A stretch of DNA of 64,000 bases, from the NCBI RefSeq assembly GCF_010729665.1, contig NZ_AP022611.1:124001-188000 (forward strand), written 5' to 3'. Positions 42,653 through 50,543 of this stretch are shown here, piece by piece (positions within the stretch are counted from its first letter, which is position 1; each line of letters begins with the position of its first letter). This DNA is from Mycolicibacterium madagascariense. Lineage in GTDB: Bacteria; Actinomycetota; Actinomycetes; Mycobacteriales; Mycobacteriaceae. The notes under the pieces were generated by a model. It saw only the letters and a program-made list of their open reading frames with translations, was not told the origin of the DNA and did no database searches. Made by a program: the position numbers and the translations under genes.

Positions 42653-43137
42653 GACAGCCTCGCATCGACCACGCCACGCCAACGCGCCATGCGTCGGCTG
42701 CCTTCGATCAGATCGACGCCCATCACGGCGGCGAGGGCACATACCGTCGATGGACGCCACGACTGCGGTCGCCGGACAAGGTTTCGCACTGTCGGCCCCC
42801 AGATGACGGTGAACGACCACCGGGCCGCGACGCCGCGCCGCAACCGTTCCCTCAGGTTCCACGGCGCGTTCGTGAGAACGTCACGCGCTGCGCACCACTC
42901 CTGAAGCTGTTGAACGACACGGTCGTTCGCATAGGTGCTCGGGCAAGAGTCGAGGAAGGTGAGCGCGTCGATGTCCCTCAGCCACTCCTCGGTGTCGGTA
43001 TGGCTGTGCTGCGCAGCGGTCCGTCCCGGCGCGGGCCTCGACTGCCCCGTCGCGGTGGAGATGGAGGCGTACAGATCCCGCGACGCCGTTGAAAAGTCTC
43101 GCCTCGCCCGATGCCAAGTCGTCAGCGCATGCGTCAT
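42649..43137 (-). CDS. Hypothetical transfer-operon protein
   Basis: 162 aa, soluble. It contains HTDTEEWLRDIDALTF, which resembles HIDNDEWLKNIGAISV at the N-terminus of the neighbouring protein (41519-42652), hinting at a shared binding partner. The remainder is Arg/Trp-rich (RRGVAARWSFTVIWG). Overlaps both neighbours as ATGA. Family unknown. Confidence 0.65.
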   Translation of the reverse strand: MTHALTTWHRARRDFSTASRDLYASISTATGQSRPAPGRTAAQHSHTDTEEWLRDIDALTFLDSCPSTYANDRVVQQLQEWCAARDVLTNAPWNLRERLRRGVAARWSFTVIWGPTVRNLVRRPQSWRPSTVCALAAVMGVDLIEGSRRMARWRGVVDARLS

Positions 43138-43553
43138 GGCCGCCGACCCCGATCGCTGCCGGTGGGACGGCTGCCCGCGCGCGAACGCCGGCCTGGCGGC
43201 ACCGCGGCGCGCGGTGTGAACTTTGGGGCGGTGTCCAGACCCTCGGTCTCGGACGGGCCCCATCGCAGGTACAGGTCCTCCACGGGGCCAGCAGTCGCCG
43301 GCAAGGCCGCAGCGCGGGGAGCCGGAATGGGCGCCTGGGTCGCGGGCGCGACGTGCGTGGGCGTCCACGGTGCAGCCGGAAGGACTTGGACGTTCTGACG
43401 CGGCCGGCGGTTGCGCAATAGGTGCACGACCAGGATCGCGACCGCGGCCGCCACCAGAACCGGAGTGAGCTGCACGAGTATCTGGACGAGCACGGCGATG
43501 ACGACGGTGAACCCGACCACCACCCCTGCCGCCACCATCAGCATGGTCTTCAC
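43134..43553 (-). CDS. Small membrane protein, first gene of the transfer operon
   Basis: 139 aa. Hydrophobic N-terminus with two joined TM segments (MLMVAAGVVVGFTVVIAVLV, LTPVLVAAAVAILVVHLL) and a basic, Pro-rich cytoplasmic tail. GTG 43553 is chosen because GAGGAGG lies six bases upstream. It heads the minus-strand operon that runs to 31087. No family recognised. Confidence 0.65.
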   Translation of the reverse strand: MKTMLMVAAGVVVGFTVVIAVLVQILVQLTPVLVAAAVAILVVHLLRNRRPRQNVQVLPAAPWTPTHVAPATQAPIPAPRAAALPATAGPVEDLYLRWGPSETEGLDTAPKFTPRAAVPPGRRSRAGSRPTGSDRGRRP

Positions 43554-43596
43554 GTCTAGCCTCCTCGGACCGGTCAATGACCAACTATGTCACCGC

Positions 43597-43626
43597 ACCG
43601 TATCCACTAGGAGGTAAATGTGTCCA
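43597..43626 (-). promoter_or_regulatory. Promoter P8 of the transfer operon
   Basis: Minus strand: -35 TGGACA (43621-43626), 18 bp, -10 TACGGT (43597-43602), leaving a leader of about 35 nt with a ribosome site. Same core as the box promoters, but the upstream 13-bp box is not conserved. The -35 lies in the inverted repeat at 43622-43637. Confidence 0.6.
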
Positions 43627-43637
43627 CACTCATGGAC
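43622..43637. promoter_or_regulatory. Inverted repeat GTCCA-N6-TGGAC between divergent genes
   Basis: GTCCA (43622-43626), CACTCA, TGGAC (43633-43637). It overlaps the P8 -35 and lies 32 bp upstream of the divergent XRE-like gene, a good operator position for that protein. Confidence 0.45.
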
Positions 43638-43668
43638 GACTAAGGGCGAAATATGGTTCTGTTAGCTC

Positions 43669-44043
43669 ATGGAGGTACCAGAGCAGGGCATAGAACGGTT
43701 GCACCACTTCGTGACCGAGCGCCGACGCGCATTGGGAATCAGCCGCACGCAGATGTTCGCCCGCGGCGGGCCGTCGCCATCGACGATGAACAAGGCGCTC
43801 ACCGGGGACCGCGGGCTATCGCGATCGACCCTAGAGCGCATCGATCGGGCACTGGGATGGGCGCCGGGCTCAGCGGAGTCCGTCATGGACGGCGGTACCC
43901 CCACCTCGCGCATCCCGGCATCCAGCGAGGCTGCCTGCCCGGCGCACGAACACGTCGTCACCGTGTTGGAAAGCACCCGAACACAGCTGCACACCGCCCT
44001 GGAGCTGGTGGAAGGTCTGCTCGGGTCTGGCCATGCCCGCTGA
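43669..44043 (+). CDS. XRE-like DNA-binding protein
   Basis: 124 aa. N-terminal HTH: HFVTERRRALGISRTQMFAR, GGPSPSTMNKALTGDRGLSR, STLERIDRALGWAPGSAES. The layout (HTH, RIDRALGW, then a helical tail) is the same as in the 55981-56457 protein, so the two appear to be related regulators flanking the ESX genes. A TATGGT -10 at 43652 leaves a leader of only about five bases. Probably controls the divergent transfer operon through the inverted repeat at 43622. Its end overlaps the next gene by 11 bp. Confidence 0.75.
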   Translation: MEVPEQGIERLHHFVTERRRALGISRTQMFARGGPSPSTMNKALTGDRGLSRSTLERIDRALGWAPGSAESVMDGGTPTSRIPASSEAACPAHEHVVTVLESTRTQLHTALELVEGLLGSGHAR

Positions 44044-44815
44044 GATCTACGACGAGGAGCGCCGCGCCTGGATCGCCGCGCGTGCCGGCATTTGGATGTT
44101 CCAGAAGCGTCGCGCGGAACTGCTAGGCAAACGCATTCGGGCCCGTAGCCGCGCGAAGGTGGGTGCCCGCCCCGACCCGCACGACGACCAGGTGACACCG
44201 CCGCTGATCTTCCGTACGTCCTCCACCACCACCGGCGCCGTCGAAACCGGAGTCGCGGCAGCCCTTGCTGCAGCCGCCCCCATCGGGTGGCCGGCCGGCC
44301 GGATGCTCTATACCGCGATCACCGGGTTGATCCCCGAGCGTCTGCAGGCCTACCCGATCGCGGCGCTGCTCGGCGCTGCGATCCTCTGCGGGGCTCCCCT
44401 ACCGCTGCTCTATGACCCCAACCCGTCGTTGATGAGCACACTGATCATCCCGTGGCTGCTGGCCCAGATCCCGGCCACCTTCGCCTCGGCCGCCGCCTAC
44501 GGTGTTCTCGAAGGGTGGCTGGCCATCGACGGTTCCAGCGACTGGTGGCCGTTGGCACCCGCGCAGCGCGATGTCGACGACACCCTCATCCTTGGCCCGG
44601 CTCCCGTCTCCATGCCGACCCTGCTCGATCCCGACCCAGCCGCCGTTAAGCCGGTGTCAGACGCTTTGCGTGTCCCGCGCCGACGACCAGCACCCGTGAA
44701 CTGGACCCGGCTGGCCATGCCCGCCGCCGTCGCTGCACTGGGCAGCCTCTGGTACCTAGCCGCGGTTGCGACGACCCTCGCCCACTTGCCGGCCACCGCG
44801 CTCGCCGGCACGTAG
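44033..44815 (+). CDS. Integral membrane protein, unknown
   Basis: 260 aa. Basic N-terminus (WMFQKRRAELLGKRIRARSR), then about four TMs (VETGVAAALAAAAPIGW, YPIAALLGAAILCGAPLPLL, LIIPWLLAQIPATFASAAAY, LAMPAAVAALGSLWYLAAVA). Overlaps the XRE-like gene, so it is co-translated. Not recognised; its location between the transfer operon and the ESX cluster suggests a membrane-complex role. Confidence 0.65.
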   Translation: MPAEIYDEERRAWIAARAGIWMFQKRRAELLGKRIRARSRAKVGARPDPHDDQVTPPLIFRTSSTTTGAVETGVAAALAAAAPIGWPAGRMLYTAITGLIPERLQAYPIAALLGAAILCGAPLPLLYDPNPSLMSTLIIPWLLAQIPATFASAAAYGVLEGWLAIDGSSDWWPLAPAQRDVDDTLILGPAPVSMPTLLDPDPAAVKPVSDALRVPRRRPAPVNWTRLAMPAAVAALGSLWYLAAVATTLAHLPATALAGT

Positions 44816-44883
44816 CGGCGCCGTTAGCCCAGGACCGCAGCCCGCCATCTCGGGTGCGGGACAGGCGGGGCAGGCTGGAGGGC

Positions 44884-45789
44884 ATGACGAATCCTGGCGG
44901 CCCGCCGACCGATGCGCGCGGCGCCCTGCTGATCACGACCGATTCCTCAGGGCAGGCGGTGAGTTTCGAGCAGATAGGTGTGTTATCGAGTGACGAATAC
45001 ACGCGATTCAAGGACGCCTACAAGCAAATTGCCGGTCTTGTGTTTGGCTCTATTTACTCCTATTTCAGTTCGTCGAAGAGCTTGCTGCGGTCAGCCGTGA
45101 TGGCAGCAAACCAGGCTTCGGACGTTGGCCTGGTCCAGTTCAACTCGGCTCCCGACTCGTTCGCAACGTGGCTGACCAGCTTGCGCGCAACCGCGCTGTC
45201 GCTGTGCTCGTCGGTGGTCTATCACCAGGACCAGATGCTGCGGCGTATCGAGAAGGCCTACGGGGCGAAAAGCCCTGAATACAGCCAAGCCAAGAGCGAT
45301 TTTCACGGTCTCTACGACGGATTCGCCGGTTATCGGTTCCTGTACGACCTGCGCAACGTCATGGTGCATGAGTCGATGGAAGCTGTCACGGCGGCGGTCA
45401 ATCAGCTTCTGGTCGGCGGCAAGGTCCAATCGACCTGGATCGTGACCGTGGACCGGTCCTTTGTTGCTCAGTCCGACATGAAGAAACCGGCGAAGACCGA
45501 CATCGTGGCTCTGAGTCAAAACCCCAGCCTGCTCGACCTGGCCGAGGAGATTACCGAGCCGCTGGCCACGGTGAACAAAGCCATCGAGACCAAGTTGCTG
45601 GACAGCATGTCGCCGGCATGTCAAGCCGTGGCGGAGTTCGACGACATGTTCGCAGGTAAGCCCGGCCTGCGTGCCATCGCCAATGCGCCGGGCGCTGTGC
45701 CCGGACCCCACATCCCGGCGTACACGCCTTGGTCTCAGCAGGTGATCGAGCTGGCCCGGCGTCGGCTCCAGCCCCCCGGTGGCGCCTGA
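44884..45789 (+). CDS. HEPN-like helical protein
   Basis: 301 aa from ATG 44884 with GGAGG just upstream. Mostly helical; residues near 157-164 read LRNVMVHE, i.e. Arg-x4-His preceded by Leu and followed by Glu, the RNase signature of HEPN domains, embedded in helices as HEPN requires (YDGFAGYRFLYDLRNVMVHE). HEPN proteins act as RNases in toxin-antitoxin and defence systems or as non-catalytic helical modules. No partner antitoxin (MNT) is adjacent. Stands alone, converging on eccE. Confidence 0.5.
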   Translation: MTNPGGPPTDARGALLITTDSSGQAVSFEQIGVLSSDEYTRFKDAYKQIAGLVFGSIYSYFSSSKSLLRSAVMAANQASDVGLVQFNSAPDSFATWLTSLRATALSLCSSVVYHQDQMLRRIEKAYGAKSPEYSQAKSDFHGLYDGFAGYRFLYDLRNVMVHESMEAVTAAVNQLLVGGKVQSTWIVTVDRSFVAQSDMKKPAKTDIVALSQNPSLLDLAEEITEPLATVNKAIETKLLDSMSPACQAVAEFDDMFAGKPGLRAIANAPGAVPGPHIPAYTPWSQQVIELARRRLQPPGGA

Positions 45790-45817
45790 GGCGGCGACGC
45801 CGGCCCTGGCTTAGTCC

Positions 45818-47365
45818 TCAGTTGAGGAAGACCTGTTCACTGCGGAAGCTCACCGCATCGACGCGTGCGGTGAACCGTTCGGTCTCGATGCGAATCCGCC
45901 CGTTGCGCTGGGTGATTCGCACATCGGGCTCGACTGACCGGGCTCCGGCCCCGACGCTGATGCTCACCGGCGCGCCGGGATACGGGTTGCTGGTCCCGTT
46001 GTGCACCACCACTGTGGGCGGCCGCGGTGGTTGCGCCCGTAGGTCGGCGGTGTTCCAGATCCGCGAGGAGGGCGCGCCCATGGCCCAGCGGCGGCGCGGG
46101 TCGTACACCGCGACCATTTCACCGCTGGCCGATGCGCGGCGAATGATCTGCCGCACCGCCAAGTCGTCGTCGGCGTCGATGACGATGCGCGTGGGCCCGG
46201 CAGGATCGCGCAGCGGCATGAGCAGCAGCGCGTCGTCGACCTTGCCGAGCATGACCCCCGACGAGCCGATGGCCACTGCGGCGTCGAGATCGTCGGTCAG
46301 CAGGCGTGCCGGCATACCGGTGATCCGCTCCGCACCCGGTAGCAGCGCCGACAACGCCCACCACTGGCGGCCGGTGTAGCGGTTGAGGATGACTGCCGGC
46401 GGGGTGAGCAGCGGTTGGGCGGTGGTGAAGCGGACCGTCGCCGACACTGTGATCCCCTCGCTCGAGCGACGCAGGTGTATTGCGAGCAGCGTGTGATCGG
46501 AGGTGATCGCCCACATGTCGTCGATACGTTCGGCGTTGAGGTCCTCGGCGCTGAGGTAATAGCTGGTGACGTGTGTTCCGCGGTGGGTGAGGTCCTTCCA
46601 TCCTTCGCTGAAGGTGCTCTCGATGTCCTCTTGGCTGCCGCCGTGCATGTCCAGCACGGACTGACGCATGTCCTCGGCCGTCATCGGTTCTGCGCGGCAA
46701 CCACTTTGGCGCAGCGCGCGCGTGATGCGACGCGTGACCGCGGCGACCGCGGCCGCGGCATCGGTGCGCCACATCAGACCCGCCGCGGTGTCCGCTGCAC
46801 GGGTGTCCATGCGGATGACGAGAAGGGTAGTGCGCTGCCCGGCTGCAGGCCGGTCAGCGAGCAGCTGGGCGTAAAACTGGCCGTAGCTGTCGCTGGCGGT
46901 GCGGCGGCCCTGGGCGATGACATCGACGTCTACCCCGAGACCGACGCGCTGCATTTGTTTGGCGATCACGGTCAGCGGCAGCGTGTTCGGGGTTTCGGCA
47001 CCTTGTGGGCGCAGCAGGGTCGGGATGTAGGGCCGGCCCCACACGTTGACCATGGTGACCAGGGTGTGCCCGTCAATGTGCAGTCCCAACGGGTGGCCGT
47101 CGCTGTCGACGTCGACGAACTCGCCGGTTTCGACGCGGTGGTCCTTGTGGCGCAGCCGACCGATGGACCGCGTGAGCCACTGCCAGGCAGTCAGGCGTGC
47201 GGCCTTGACCATGAACAGCAGCGCCCCCAGGACCGCGCCGCCAGCCGCTCCTGCCCACCACGGCGCGCCGAAGGCGACGGCGATGCCCGTGCCCACCACG
47301 GCGAGGATCTCGGTCGGCAGTGCGGCGCGCAGATCCGCGCGTGCACTCCAGGTGCGTTCCTTCAT
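45818..47365 (-). CDS. eccE: EccE, ESX membrane component
   Basis: 515 aa. Two N-terminal hydrophobic stretches (EILAVVGTGIAVAFG, WAGAAGGAVLGALLFMV; residues 19-53) then a large hydrophilic domain with DGHTLVTMVNVWGRPYIPTL and SWYYLS-type segments as in EccE. EccE lies at the periphery of the ESX membrane complex. ATG 47365 overlaps the mycP stop (ATGA). Last gene of the ESX operon. Confidence 0.85.
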   Translation of the reverse strand: MKERTWSARADLRAALPTEILAVVGTGIAVAFGAPWWAGAAGGAVLGALLFMVKAARLTAWQWLTRSIGRLRHKDHRVETGEFVDVDSDGHPLGLHIDGHTLVTMVNVWGRPYIPTLLRPQGAETPNTLPLTVIAKQMQRVGLGVDVDVIAQGRRTASDSYGQFYAQLLADRPAAGQRTTLLVIRMDTRAADTAAGLMWRTDAAAAVAAVTRRITRALRQSGCRAEPMTAEDMRQSVLDMHGGSQEDIESTFSEGWKDLTHRGTHVTSYYLSAEDLNAERIDDMWAITSDHTLLAIHLRRSSEGITVSATVRFTTAQPLLTPPAVILNRYTGRQWWALSALLPGAERITGMPARLLTDDLDAAVAIGSSGVMLGKVDDALLLMPLRDPAGPTRIVIDADDDLAVRQIIRRASASGEMVAVYDPRRRWAMGAPSSRIWNTADLRAQPPRPPTVVVHNGTSNPYPGAPVSISVGAGARSVEPDVRITQRNGRIRIETERFTARVDAVSFRSEQVFLN

Positions 47366-49029
47366 CGTTGGTTCTTCCTTCGCCAGATAGTCGTTCCCCA
47401 CAGCACCGCACCGATCAACACCACACCGGCCCCGATCTGGGCGGCCAGCATGCGCGCCGGGCGCGGATCTGGTGCGGGCGGGGGCGGCGGAACGTGCAAC
47501 GGCACATCGGTCGCCGTAGGCGCCTTGGCCGGCGCCGGGGGCACATCCCAGGTCAGCGCCGCGAGCGGGTCGACCACGCCGTAGCCGATCACGTTGTCGC
47601 GCCCGCCGGCCGGCGCGTGCGCGGTAGCCGTGAGCCGGTGAATGACTTCGGCTGCGGAGAGCTGCGGGAACTTCGCCCGCACCAGCGCTGCCACGCCGGA
47701 GACGTAGGCCGCCGAGAACGACGAGCCGATGATGGGCTTGAACTTGTCCTCGTCGATCGAGGCGTTGATGACGCTGCCCGAGGTCGACAGTCCAACGATG
47801 TCAGCCCCCGGCGCGGCAAGGTCGACCCACGGCCCGTGCAGCGACGCGGCTTGCCCCATGAGTGGTGCACCGAAGTTGTCGGTGGCCGACACCGCCACCA
47901 CGTAATCGTCGAACCAGGCCGGTGAGGCGATGGTCGTCACCTCGTCCCACCCGGACGCCCCGGTCGGCGGCTGCGGGTTCTGAGTGCACCCCTGGGTGCC
48001 CGCGTTGCCCGCTGCGGCGACGATCACCGCGTCGCGGTCGACTGCCGCGTAGCGAAGGGCTGCACCCAGCACCGTCTGATCGGTAGGCTTGGTGACCGGG
48101 ATGCAAGACACCAGGGAGATGTTGATGACGCGCGCGCCGAGGTTGGCGGCGTGCACGATGGCGCGTGCCAGCGAGTTGATGTCGCCGGTCCTGCGCGTCT
48201 GCTCCGCGTCCTGATCCAGGCGCGGGTCCTTCAAACCGAAGTTCTGCGAGCTTTGGCGTATCGCGAGAATCACTGCGTCCGGGGCGATCCCGATCAGACC
48301 GTCTGGCCCGCCGGTCGGCGGTGGCAGCTGCGGCATGGGCAGCCGGGGCGCTTGGGCGACCGGACCGCTGGGACCCCAGGCCGGGGGCGGCCCTGGCGGC
48401 AGGTCTCCCGGCGGCGGGGGCGGCTCGGCCGGCGGGGGCGGCGGAGGCGGCGGCGCGGCGGTGGTCTTGGTGACGGTGATCGTCGGCGGTGGTGGTGGCG
48501 GCGGGATCGGTTCGGGCGCGGGAGCTGCGGGGGGCGGCGGCGCGACTTGGGCACCTTCCGGGCGCACCGGCAGCGGGGCTCCGGAGGGTGAGGCCCCGAT
48601 CAGCGACGCGACCAGGGTGCCGTGGGCGTCGCAATCGGCCAGGCCGTCGCCGTACTGGCCCATCACGTAGTCGCCGCCGGCCACCAGATGCGGCAGGCGC
48701 GGGGAGGGCGCAACTCCGGTGTCGATGACCGCGACGACCACTCCGGCCCCGGTCGACTCCTGCCACGCCGCGGGCATGTCGAGCAGCGGCAGCGCCGGGG
48801 GCATCTCGCGAAGATCGCTGCCCGGCATCACGCCGGTGAGGGTGCAGGCGCGAGTCTGCTTCATCGGCCAGTCCGGGCCCGGTGCGGGATCAGCCGGCGG
48901 CGGGCCGGGCGGCACCACTGGCGGGGTGACCGCCCAGCTCGCTCCTACGCTCGTGGCCGCCAGCAGCGCGATCGTTCCCGCCAATGCGGCCCCGGCGCGC
49001 GCGCGGACGCGAAAAGGCCTGCGGCTCAT
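47362..49029 (-). CDS. mycP: MycP, mycosin serine protease
   Basis: 555 aa. Signal sequence (about 1-33), subtilisin-type catalytic triad Asp103 (VVAVIDTGV), His136 (DAHGTLVAS) and Ser ~436 (GSSFSAAYVSGVAAL), oxyanion Asn ~341 (AAAGNAG), and a C-terminal TM (~530-548). Between His and the next core segment is an unusually long Pro-rich insertion (about 163-240, with runs of 6-8 Pro). Mycosins stabilise the ESX membrane complex and cleave some substrates. Overlaps eccD and eccE. Confidence 0.95.
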   Translation of the reverse strand: MSRRPFRVRARAGAALAGTIALLAATSVGASWAVTPPVVPPGPPPADPAPGPDWPMKQTRACTLTGVMPGSDLREMPPALPLLDMPAAWQESTGAGVVVAVIDTGVAPSPRLPHLVAGGDYVMGQYGDGLADCDAHGTLVASLIGASPSGAPLPVRPEGAQVAPPPPAAPAPEPIPPPPPPPTITVTKTTAAPPPPPPPPAEPPPPPGDLPPGPPPAWGPSGPVAQAPRLPMPQLPPPTGGPDGLIGIAPDAVILAIRQSSQNFGLKDPRLDQDAEQTRRTGDINSLARAIVHAANLGARVINISLVSCIPVTKPTDQTVLGAALRYAAVDRDAVIVAAAGNAGTQGCTQNPQPPTGASGWDEVTTIASPAWFDDYVVAVSATDNFGAPLMGQAASLHGPWVDLAAPGADIVGLSTSGSVINASIDEDKFKPIIGSSFSAAYVSGVAALVRAKFPQLSAAEVIHRLTATAHAPAGGRDNVIGYGVVDPLAALTWDVPPAPAKAPTATDVPLHVPPPPPAPDPRPARMLAAQIGAGVVLIGAVLWGTTIWRRKNQR

Positions 49030-50543
49030 ATCCCGTGCCTGACCGCATTGCGGATCACCGGGTACAGGTTGAGTAGCCACAGCGCCCAGGGCAACAGGGC
49101 CAGCAGAAGTACGTACTCAATCATCTCGACAAATCGCCGTATGGGCGCGGTGTATTCGCGGAACGGCATCACCAGCGCCGTCAGCAGACCCGTCACGGCC
49201 AGTCCGAGGGTGACCGCGACGCAGATCATCGCCACCTTCAAACTGGTGGCGTCGTTGGCGGCGTAGCGGCCGATGGTGACCGCTGCGGCTCCCACCCCCG
49301 CGGTCAGCAGCGTGACGGACTGGTAGCGGTCCACGAAAGAGCGTGAACGAAGGACCAGGATGACCGACACCGCACCGACGAATGCGGTGTAACGCCACCC
49401 ACCGGGCTGACCGGGAACCACGGCGTAGCGCGCGGCGACGACCGTCACCACGGCCAGGCCGATCATCAGCCCGGTCATAGTGTTGTTGCCGCGCATCACC
49501 CAGTTGCGGACCTGCTCGGCGGTGGCCACCCCGGTTGGTCCGACTGGTGACACGGTGTCGGCGGGCTGGCCGGGTAACCGCTCGAACACCCCACGGTTGG
49601 TCACCGAGGGAAACAGCGGTGTGGGCACACCGGCGGCGGCCACGGCGGTGCTGGTGGCCCAGGTGACCGCGACGATTACTCCGATAAGGGCAATCACTGC
49701 AACACGTTCAGGGCGGACCTCCCATGTGGAGGCAGCGACGACCGAGGCGGCGAAGGCGAACATGCTCACCGTCAGGATGGCGGCGATGGCCACGATGTGA
49801 CGGCCCCAGATCGAGGCGAGAATGATGACGCCCACGATTACCGCGACTAGCGGCGCCGCCACGTGCCAGAGCCCCGGTGTGCCGGGCAGCGACATGGCTG
49901 CCGCCGCGGCCGCGGGAAGTAGGGCGACCCAGGACAGAGCGTGCCCGGCGGCGCGGCGCTCGCGCCCGGCCGCGGTCGAGGCGTCCGCTCTCGACAGCCC
50001 CCGTGATGCGGCCACCAGCGCCACCAGCATCCCCCAGGCCGACGCCGCGCCGACCCAACCGTAGGGCGCGTCGGTGCCGCCGCTGCTCCACCACCAGTTG
50101 ACCAAGATGAGACAGGCCCACCCCACGACCCCGGCGGTGAGCCAGCTGGCCACCTTTCGACCCACGTCGGGTGTCATGGTGGCCAGCAGCTGGTTGGCCG
50201 CGCGGGCGATGGCCGTCGACACCATCTCCGTAACCGGCTCGTAGGTTTCGGCCGAGGCCGCCGGCAGGAGCCACAGCTGCTCCCCGTCGAGGACCCCGCA
50301 CTCATCGAGGGTCTTCTGCGGGTCTAACGGCTGGGCGTCCGCGCGGCACAGCCGGTAGCTTTGCTCGGCGTCGAGCAGCGGGCGCCCCCGCTCCCCCAGC
50401 ACCTCGTTGACCCGAGCCACTAGATCCTCGGTCACCGCGATCAGCGCGACCGCCGCGGGCAGCGAGTAGTCGATCTCGAAGTCCTCACCCACCAGTAGCG
50501 CCACACGGCACAGCGCGGGAGCCGCGGACTCCGCGGGGCTCAC
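49026..50543 (-). CDS. eccD: EccD, ESX polytopic membrane channel protein
   Basis: 505 aa. N-terminal ubiquitin-like domain (RVALLVGEDFEIDYSLPAAV to DGEQLWLLPA, about 1-95), a linker, then eleven hydrophobic segments, e.g. HVAAPLVAVIVGVIILASIW, VAVIALIGVIVAVTWATSTA, VAMICVAVTLGLAVTGLLTA. EccD dimers form most of the ESX membrane complex transmembrane part. ATG overlaps the EspI-like stop. Confidence 0.95.
   Translation of the reverse strand: MSPAESAAPALCRVALLVGEDFEIDYSLPAAVALIAVTEDLVARVNEVLGERGRPLLDAEQSYRLCRADAQPLDPQKTLDECGVLDGEQLWLLPAASAETYEPVTEMVSTAIARAANQLLATMTPDVGRKVASWLTAGVVGWACLILVNWWWSSGGTDAPYGWVGAASAWGMLVALVAASRGLSRADASTAAGRERRAAGHALSWVALLPAAAAAAMSLPGTPGLWHVAAPLVAVIVGVIILASIWGRHIVAIAAILTVSMFAFAASVVAASTWEVRPERVAVIALIGVIVAVTWATSTAVAAAGVPTPLFPSVTNRGVFERLPGQPADTVSPVGPTGVATAEQVRNWVMRGNNTMTGLMIGLAVVTVVAARYAVVPGQPGGWRYTAFVGAVSVILVLRSRSFVDRYQSVTLLTAGVGAAAVTIGRYAANDATSLKVAMICVAVTLGLAVTGLLTALVMPFREYTAPIRRFVEMIEYVLLLALLPWALWLLNLYPVIRNAVRHGI

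Noticed and set aside
42653..42862. Upstream extension of the 41519 gene to 42862
   Set aside because: Overlaps the coding sequence of the 42649-43137 gene; ATG 42652 with the ATGA overlap fits the operon.
44854..44883. Earlier in-frame start for the HEPN-like gene
   Set aside because: GGAGG stands directly before ATG 44884, and no ribosome site precedes the earlier codon.
48300..48545. Tandem repeats or CRISPR-like array in the GC-rich stretch
   Set aside because: The repetition comes from proline codons in the mycP loop; no spacer structure.
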